64,000 nt of DNA, from the NCBI GenBank assembly GCA_030760725.1, contig JASWHV010000008.1, positions 59,867,671 to 59,931,670 of the forward strand, given 5' to 3'. This DNA is from Neostapfia colusana. Its lineage: Eukaryota; Streptophyta; Magnoliopsida; Poales; Poaceae. This document shows, piece after piece, positions 57,801 through 64,000 of the stretch. The translations under genes were made by a program, and so were the position numbers. How positions within the stretch are numbered: position 1 is the stretch's first letter; each line of letters begins with the position of its first letter. The notes beneath the pieces were generated by a model, which had not been told where the DNA came from, did no database searches, and was given only the letters and a program-made list of their open reading frames with translations.

Positions 57801-59399
57801 GACTGGATTATCTAATAAGAGGGACTGCGGACAGTGTAATGGGGAGTTGAGGTGAACCGTCCGTGATATGGTTTCCAGGACAGCGCCATGGTAGCTTAGC
57901 CATGACATTCCTAAGATTGCATCAATCTTTTGCCCCTCAAGGATAATCATAGTGGTGGGATATATCTTCCCACCTAAGCACAGTGGTGCTTTTGGATCCA
58001 TCATCATTGCTGAAATCTTTCCTCCCGGTGAGCAGATCATATACGAACACTCGGTTGGAAAGACTTCCAGCTGATGCTTAACCACATATGATGCACTTAT
58101 GAAGTTGTGGGTTGCACCAGAATCGAACAATATTATGATGGCTTGATGGTTGAGAGTGAACGTACCCGCCAGCACGTTGTCTCCCTCTGGGGCGTCCTCA
58201 TTGTCGAGGTTGCGAATGCCCCCAGTCCGCTGACCAACCTTTTTCACCGGAGGTCGGCCCCGAGCACCGCCCTGGAACTGGGCTTGCCCGCTGCTCTGCT
58301 GCCCCTGGGGACAGTCCTTTGCGAAGTGGCCCGCCTGGCCACACGTGAAGCAGGTGAAACGGGGTGGTCCCCCGCTGATCGGTGGACAGAATCCCGGGGC
58401 GCGTTGTGGCGGTGGAAACGCCCGGGGTACCATCTGCTGCTGCTGCTGTCTTGGTGGCGGCATCGGCGAACGGAACGGGGGTGCTTGGAACGAACGTCCC
58501 CCGAACTGTTGAGGCCGTGCCGGTGGTCGCCACTGCTGCCCGGATGGTGTCCGATACACCATACGGTACTTCTGGGGAGCGCCACTCCCACCGCTGGGTG
58601 GAGCGCTGCGCTTCCGCTGCACAGCTGCCGACAAACGCTGAGCATCCTCTTGCATAATCGCGGCATTGACTAGATCGTTGAAAGTGCCGCGATTCCACTG
58701 AACGAGGTGCGTCTTCATTTCGGGGTGTAACCCCCGATAGAAATGCTCCCTCTTCTTCTCCTCCGTGGAGATATAGTCTGACGTGTATTGCGCCAGATGG
58801 TTGAAGGCACGGGAGTAGTCATGGGCACTCCTCCCGCCCTGCTTCAGCTCCAAGAATTCTTGGAACTTCCTCTTCATGATTCCGGGAGGAATATGATAGG
58901 CGTGGAACTCCTCCCGGAACTCTTGCCATTCCACGACATGGCCAGCCGGACGTGAGGCGACATAATTTGCCCACCACGCACCAGCGGCACCGTGGAGTTG
59001 CTGCACTGCGAACAGAGTCTTCTGCCGCTCCGTACATTGGAGCAGCCCGAACTTGGACTCGATGGTCCGCAGCCAGTTATCCGCCTCCAGTGGTTCTTTG
59101 GCTTCGGTGAACACTGGAGGGTGCGTACTCATGAAATCCGAGTACGACACTTCATGGGGCTCACGAGGCCCTCGCTCTTGACGTCCCCCCGCCTGGGACG
59201 TATTCTGCACGATCGTGCGGAGCAGATCGGTCTGCTCCTCGTGACCACCCACCAGTGCCGCTATGACATCCGCTAGAGTAAGCGGAGGCGGCGGTGGTGG
59301 CTGCTGCTGCGGGGTGCTGTCGTAGGCCGGTGGCTGGGAGTCATCACCTACCTGTTGGCTAGAGCCACTAACCTCGTGCGTGGTCCTAGTGCAAACCAT
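54871..59399 (-). pseudogene. gag-pol: Family-B gag-pol polyprotein (copy B2)
   Basis: The likely start is MVCTRTTHEV (59399), preceded by GGTTGCAG. A single open stretch of about 800 codons covers gag, a CCHC knuckle (CFTCGQAGHFAKDC), protease (DSGATHNF) and RT to just past FIDDTLVYS, where Ile of the usual FIDDIL is Thr. A one-base loss near 57053 ends that frame, with a further shift near 56945. RNase H and its chromo-side partner follow in a second frame (56878-56276, VYCDASGIGLG). Another shift near 56280 leads into integrase plus chromodomain-like end (to 54871), with HHCC, DFIVGLP, SDRGALF and HPQTDGQTERVNQ all present. The catalytic Glu missing in B1 is kept here. Tekay/Del-type. Confidence 0.88.
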
Positions 59400-61222
59400 C
59401 TGCAACCATACGACAATAATCATCAGTCCCGCAACATTTTGCATGCAGTCCAATAAAAATAGGCGTAAAAACATAATGACAATAAAACATGCGATACATC
59501 TCGTATGTAGATAATGTAATAACTTTGCACAAGCTACACCATTATCAGACCAAATACAAAATAGTTACATCCAACTTGATGAACCTCCACTTTGGAAGCT
59601 CACCATAACTAGGTTTGGTCACCACGAGGTATTACTATCGCTTTGTCATCACGTAAACCACCCTTAGGGTCCAACACCCTCTCCAGTGAGTTCAACTGTC
59701 ATTCTTCTGTCAGAATGACCAGTTTCTACCTATTCCAAGTTTTGATCTGGTTCTGGGCATTTTCATGACTCAAGTTGAATACCAAAGTTAAGGTTAACTT
59801 CAGTATCTTTCCAACGAGTATTCATTTGCCCCCATATCAGCTTTGGTTAAAAAGTTATGCTAATTCAAAATCAGCAGAATTTCTGGAAGAATTTTAACAG
59901 CACCTCCCTTGGAAGTGGCTGTTTTCAACCCTGATTTCCATTAAATTCTGTGCTGAAATTTCAGAATCTTTGAATTGAAAAGATGTCACACATCCTCTAC
60001 TCTTTCTAAGGATGTATTATATGACAATTTTAGATTTTTCTACTGGGAGTTATGTTTGAAAAACAGAACAGTTCAGAGAATGTTTTACTCTGTCCTGGTT
60101 CTGGACAGTTTACATTCCTCTGAGATTTCAGCCATCTTAAGGTGAGTTTCAGCTCTGGAAATCTACAACAAAGTTGTAGAGTACTTAAATACCTTTCCAT
60201 AACAATATAGCACACCTCTCTGGGCTAAAATACCTGTGAGTTATGCCCTGTTGAACATCAGCAAACTTGCTGTCCAAAACAGAGCACTCTGTTTTTCAGT
60301 CTTTTTGGAACTACACTCATCACTATCCCATTCTTATACCCAACCAGGGTCCTAAATGTTGAACCTATAGATTTTAATTCCTTGTTATCATTATTTTCAT
60401 GCATATGCCTACAATAACTCGGTACTACGTTCCTCACAAAAGAAAATCCTAACCGGATCATACCGGCATATACGTCTCAAGTGTGGCACTAAACGGTCTC
60501 TCGCACACGTTTTCTACACGGATACATACGTGGTTAGTACCTGCAGAAGACCACACAATAATGGTGCACTCAATGGTTATTCATTTCAGGCAGTTCCATA
60601 TTTGAAAGTAAATACAAACGCTCGTATCATTGTCATACGGCCGTCCTTGAGTTAGGTCACGTCTCAAGGTACGTCATCGTGTTTCAACACCACACGACGG
60701 GGAACCCGGGTATGTCATGAACGGGTCGTCACGGTTGGGAATGTTATCAACCTAACAGATACTACCTACTGCCCTGCAGGCACGCCGATGGCAAGCACTG
60801 CGTATGTCCCCCTGGGCTACTTCCAGAAGAACACACTCTCGCGTTACTGACCACGCGATGGGGTCTCCACTTACTTGCCTAATACACACTAGGGATCAGC
60901 GTTTCATATGAACTCAGGAACATGAAGAGTTCAAGAGTTTCATATTGACATCTCACACCAAGCTGTGAGACTCTATCACTGAACCACGTTCCTCGTCAGG
61001 GGAGCTAACCGAAATTGAACCGCTTTCGGTGGCATTCCTTACCATACTTACCAGAGCGTAGGTGCGTCGTTACATAATTGAAATTCAGAATTATAACACA
61101 TAGGTTAGTCTTTGCCACTTTAAGTAACTATGCTAATATTGTCCTTACTTGGGCAACTACCGATTCCTCACCGTAACCTAAATTTTTCCCATAATGCAGT
61201 CCTTAAGTACTGTGCTATCCCC
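59400..61222 (-). other. Long leader of element B2
   Basis: About 1.8 kb between gag and the primer site, matching the B1 leader in reverse. It has no credible ORF. Its sequence contains many runs similar to 31400-32050 of B1, and the two decay differently. Confidence 0.6.
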
Positions 61223-61240
61223 ACTGCAGCTCTGATACCA
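61223..61240 (-). other. tRNA-Met primer-binding site, element B2
   Basis: On the minus strand TGGTATCAGAGCTGCAGT lies three bases inside the 5' LTR edge at 61244. Confidence 0.9.
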
Positions 61241-61243
61241 GGC

Positions 61244-61975
61244 TGTGGCGGACCGGAATCCGCTCATCCAGGATCGCAGAGGGTGGTGCCGCGTGATGCG
61301 ACACCCGACAGCACACGTCATAAGAACACATTATATTACATGGAAAAACAAACTGAATGTACAAAGTAGTACACTTGTCAGTTACAAACTAGGGTCTTTA
61401 TTACACAGCGGAAGTTTCTTTTATACAACTCACGCCCGCCTATCTATGAAAAGTGGTTGCCCAGCCCTAGGGCAACCCACACTAGCGGCACTCCTCAGCT
61501 CAGCGCGGCGTGTACGGCTCCCACTCAGCCATGGTCCCCGACGGAGGGTAACCCTCGCCGGTGGACTCGTACTCCGAGTCCGTGGGTGGCTCCTCACCTG
61601 AAAAATACTTAAGCAGCAACCGTGAGCACGAAGGCTCAGCAAGGCTTAACCGACTCCCTAAGCTTGAAACTCTACATGAGGGGTACCATGACATAGGATA
61701 GCAAAGTTGCAGCAAATGGACGCGCCTACTAGTTCATCCTTAGTTCAACTTTTAGCAACAAGTTAACAGTTTAGGAAGCTGAAATCTAGTAAGCCATATT
61801 TGGTGGCACACATGTAGCAATACAATTATGTCATAACAGCAATATGGAATCATAACATTTCATTCATTAGTCTACGTTACGATGCAGTGAACAAGCGGTA
61901 CTCGTCACCACGAGGGACGGCGAATCGACTCGATATACACCTGCAGGGACGGCGAATCGACTCGATATACACCAC
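61244..61975 (-). mobile_element. Element B2 5' LTR, truncated
   Basis: It matches the last roughly 700 bases of the B1 5' LTR (29895-30582) in reverse, including the hairpin at 61623-61638, then dissolves into a repeated junction at 61914-62001. The upstream 3 kb of the LTR are missing. Confidence 0.82.
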
Positions 61976-62001
61976 GAGGGACGGCGAATCGACTCGTCAC
62001 C
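61914..62001. repeat. Three short tandem copies at the B2/C junction
   Basis: GGGACGGCGAATCGACTCG occurs three times, at 61914, 61946 and 61978, spaced 32 bases apart. The first two are followed by ATATACAC and the third by TCACC. The B1 equivalent has one copy. The pattern mixes pieces of one approximately 40-base template in different order right where two elements meet. Confidence 0.85.
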
Positions 62002-64000
62002 AATTGGAGTAGGACTCTCCATTTCCCCCTTATAAATATAACCCCCACCACCTTGGCCGACTCCTCTCTATTTTGGTCGTACCCCCTGCTGCCAAGCCCC
62101 TTCCTTGCTGCCAAGTTGACAAGTCCCCCCCTTGCCGGAATTTGGCTGCCGTCGAGCCCCGCCGTCATCGGAGAAGAAGCCCGACGATCTGTCCTGCCCT
62201 AATCTTCCATAGAGAATTCCCCACTGTTGCCATTGCTAGGAGGAAGGCCCTGCCACCAAAAGGAAGTGAGGTAGGTCACCATTACCCATCTTATGACGTC
62301 GCCGCTGTTTCTACGCATCCATTTTCTTCGCCCCCTTCGAGCAGAAACTTTTACGTGTGGACAGATCGTGTTTTGATCGATTTTTGACGGTGGAATTGAT
62401 CTAGATCTTGAGTCAAGATCATCACCACGTCCACACTTGATCCTTACACCCTTGTTCATCATAAAACCCCATGAAAGCCCATTAAAACATGCAAGAACAC
62501 GTACAAACTGGTTTAATAAAACAGCACCATAGGATTTGCATTCATCTACCCCATTGCATCTTGAGTAAAGTTTGTGCATGATGTTTGATTTCTGTAAATT
62601 TTTTATGTGCATGGTCGTGAGTAGAAGGACAAGCTCAAGAAGCCATCTACAAGGATCTACAGCACCAAGACTTCGAGACGCTCGAACAGCAAGAACCACA
62701 GGAGCAAGGCAAGTGCCCCTTGACCATATTGATCCCAAGTTTCGAAACTGTTCTGTTTGCGAAAATGTGTGTGCTTGAGTCAACTTGATGGGACACTCTT
62801 TTATTGGATTTTACTAGTTTTGTTAACCATCCTTGTCGCCAGGAAAGTTGATGAGTCAGGTATGGTCATTTTTCCTTTTTGCTTCGCTTAATTAACGGGA
62901 TACGGGAGGCTGAAATAAAACAAGTCTAGCTACTGCACTCATATGAATAAAGATGATGAGAACTTGATGATGATAATGATCATGGAATCGGGGAGATCTA
63001 GGCACGATTGGTTCGTAGATTTTTCTGAATGAGATGGTGGTTTACTTGCGGTAGATCTAAGGACCAGTTCATGCCAGCACACGCCAGGAAAACAGTGCCA
63101 CCACAAGGCCAAATATAGGTGCAGCTTAGCTGATTAATTAGGTGTGTTGATAGCTTGTTATGGACCGTGGATGGCGTGGAAAATGGGAGTCGAGAAGGAC
63201 TGCCCTGGAACTGCATGGCACAAGAGGGGGCCCGTGGGTGGGAGAATGGTGATTCGAGCCTGCCGGTGAAACCTCAGTGAATCCATACATCTAGTAGCCC
63301 CTTTGTAAAGGCTATTTTGTGATCTCTTGACCATACACCGACGGTTGTGTACTGGTATAATGGAGGTTCTACAGTCGCTGACGGGTGACAAAATCACAAA
63401 CTTGTGGGTAAAGTGGTGCCACCTCTGCAGTGTGTAAAACTATCATGATAGCCATGCTTCCGGTCACAAGCACTAGGCCAACTCACATGATTAGAGGGAA
63501 AACATGGGATGGATATTCGGTATGGTTGAGGTATGGTCATTGGGATTGGATTTAGAACTGTTCTGAGTCATGAAAATGAGTTTGCTTCGGCTATATGAAT
63601 ATGAGATGGTTATGAATATTTATGAGCATGAGATAAATTTGAGAAAGATTAATGGCTGGATGAGACTTGATAAATGGTGCATTATGATGAAAGAATGTTG
63701 CTGATTTATTGTTATATTGGGCTTTAACTCACCTAGAAATAGTTGCTGTTTTTATCATGTTTGTGAAATAAAATTTGCTTGCTGCAGTGAGCCTTTTTAT
63801 TTCCTACCTTGTTGTAAGCTACATATCATACTTTTCCCGCACTTGCTGAGTACGACATGTACTCACCCTTGCATTACCACATAAACATCAGCTAAAGGAT
63901 ATGAGTACTTCGAGGACCGTGTGGAGTACTAGGCGTGCGAACTACCGTCAACATGTCTGTGGAGTTGAAGATTGGAGCCTGCTGTCTTTAGTTATTTCCG
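62002..64000 (+). mobile_element. Partial LTR of a third family (C), related to A
   Basis: It shares an ordered series of blocks with family-A LTRs: GGCAAGTGCCCCTTGACC (62708) against GGCAAGTGTCCTTGACC, AAGGACCAGTTCATGCC (63059), GGTGAAACCTCAGTG (63266), CCCTTTGTAAAGGC (63299) and CTTGCTGAGTAC...GTACTCACCCTTGC (63842). Overall similarity is low, so it is a different family. A TATA box (62031-62038) is near its left edge, so the first few hundred bases are missing. The right end lies beyond the window. No coding gene was seen. Confidence 0.7.
62031..62038 (+). promoter_or_regulatory. Predicted TATA box, family-C LTR
   Basis: TATAAATA follows a pyrimidine-rich stretch (CCATTTCCCCCT). Its place before the shared leader blocks matches that of the TATA box in family A. 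Confidence 0.5.

Noticed and set aside
62073..62783. Host gene near the right end (ORFs of 104 codons plus and 194 codons minus)
   Set aside because: The ordered blocks shared with family-A LTRs and a TATA box at the right place mark this as LTR leader DNA; no domain is recognisable in either frame.

Overview
The window is repeat-dense plant DNA, almost certainly from a grass. It holds long-LTR Ty3/gypsy chromovirus retrotransposons, a CACTA transposase gene fragment with spliced plant-type introns, and a Cassandra-type 5S-bearing miniature retrotransposon. I found no ordinary host gene, tRNA, rRNA locus or CRISPR array. The species cannot be named from what I can see. All boundaries were placed by eye from target duplications, terminal repeats and copy-to-copy comparison.

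Layout. The backbone is one old family-B element (B1, plus strand). Its 5' LTR survives in three pieces (1515-1700, 5737-5908, 27564-30582), its gag-pol lies at 32514-37772, and its 3' LTR is in two pieces (37839-38371 and 50790-53488). Into B1 came: (i) a family-B-like LTR with a stump of its primer-binding site (1701-5736); (ii) a composite of family-A elements (5909-27563, target duplication GCTCG/GCTCA), itself built from element A1, a CACTA fragment, another gag piece and a nested element A2; (iii) a Cassandra TRIM (33313-34057, duplication GTGGC) inside gag; and (iv) a complete family-A element A3 on the minus strand (38372-50789, duplication TTAAG). Each B1 LTR keeps the empty site for insertions in the other. 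To the right lies B2, a minus-strand family-B element truncated in both LTRs (53489 to about 61975), then part of a third, related LTR family C (62002-64000). The left edge (1-1514) is a reversed family-B-type LTR fragment.

How the parts work. Families A and B have Tekay/Del-type chromovirus organisation: long LTRs (about 3.4 kb in A, about 4 kb in B), an initiator tRNA-Met primer site, gag, protease, RT, RNase H, integrase and a C-terminal chromodomain. Family A carries an extra ORF (ORF0) between the primer site and gag. Most gag-pol frames are broken. ORF0 in A1 and A2 and the long 5' half of B2 are open.

The most striking observation concerns ORF0. In two of three copies it begins with a sequence matching the N-terminal tail of histone H3 in the exact register of lysine 9 (eight identical residues, TARKSTGG). 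The gag proteins of A2 and A3 begin MAGRGKG, like the N-termini of histones H4 and H2A. In an element whose integrase ends in a chromodomain, this suggests histone-tail mimicry. Other points of note are a chimeric LTR made by inter-element recombination, a hairpin and an acidic exon-like block shared by the LTRs of all three families, and a scrambled templated-insertion junction at 61914-62001.
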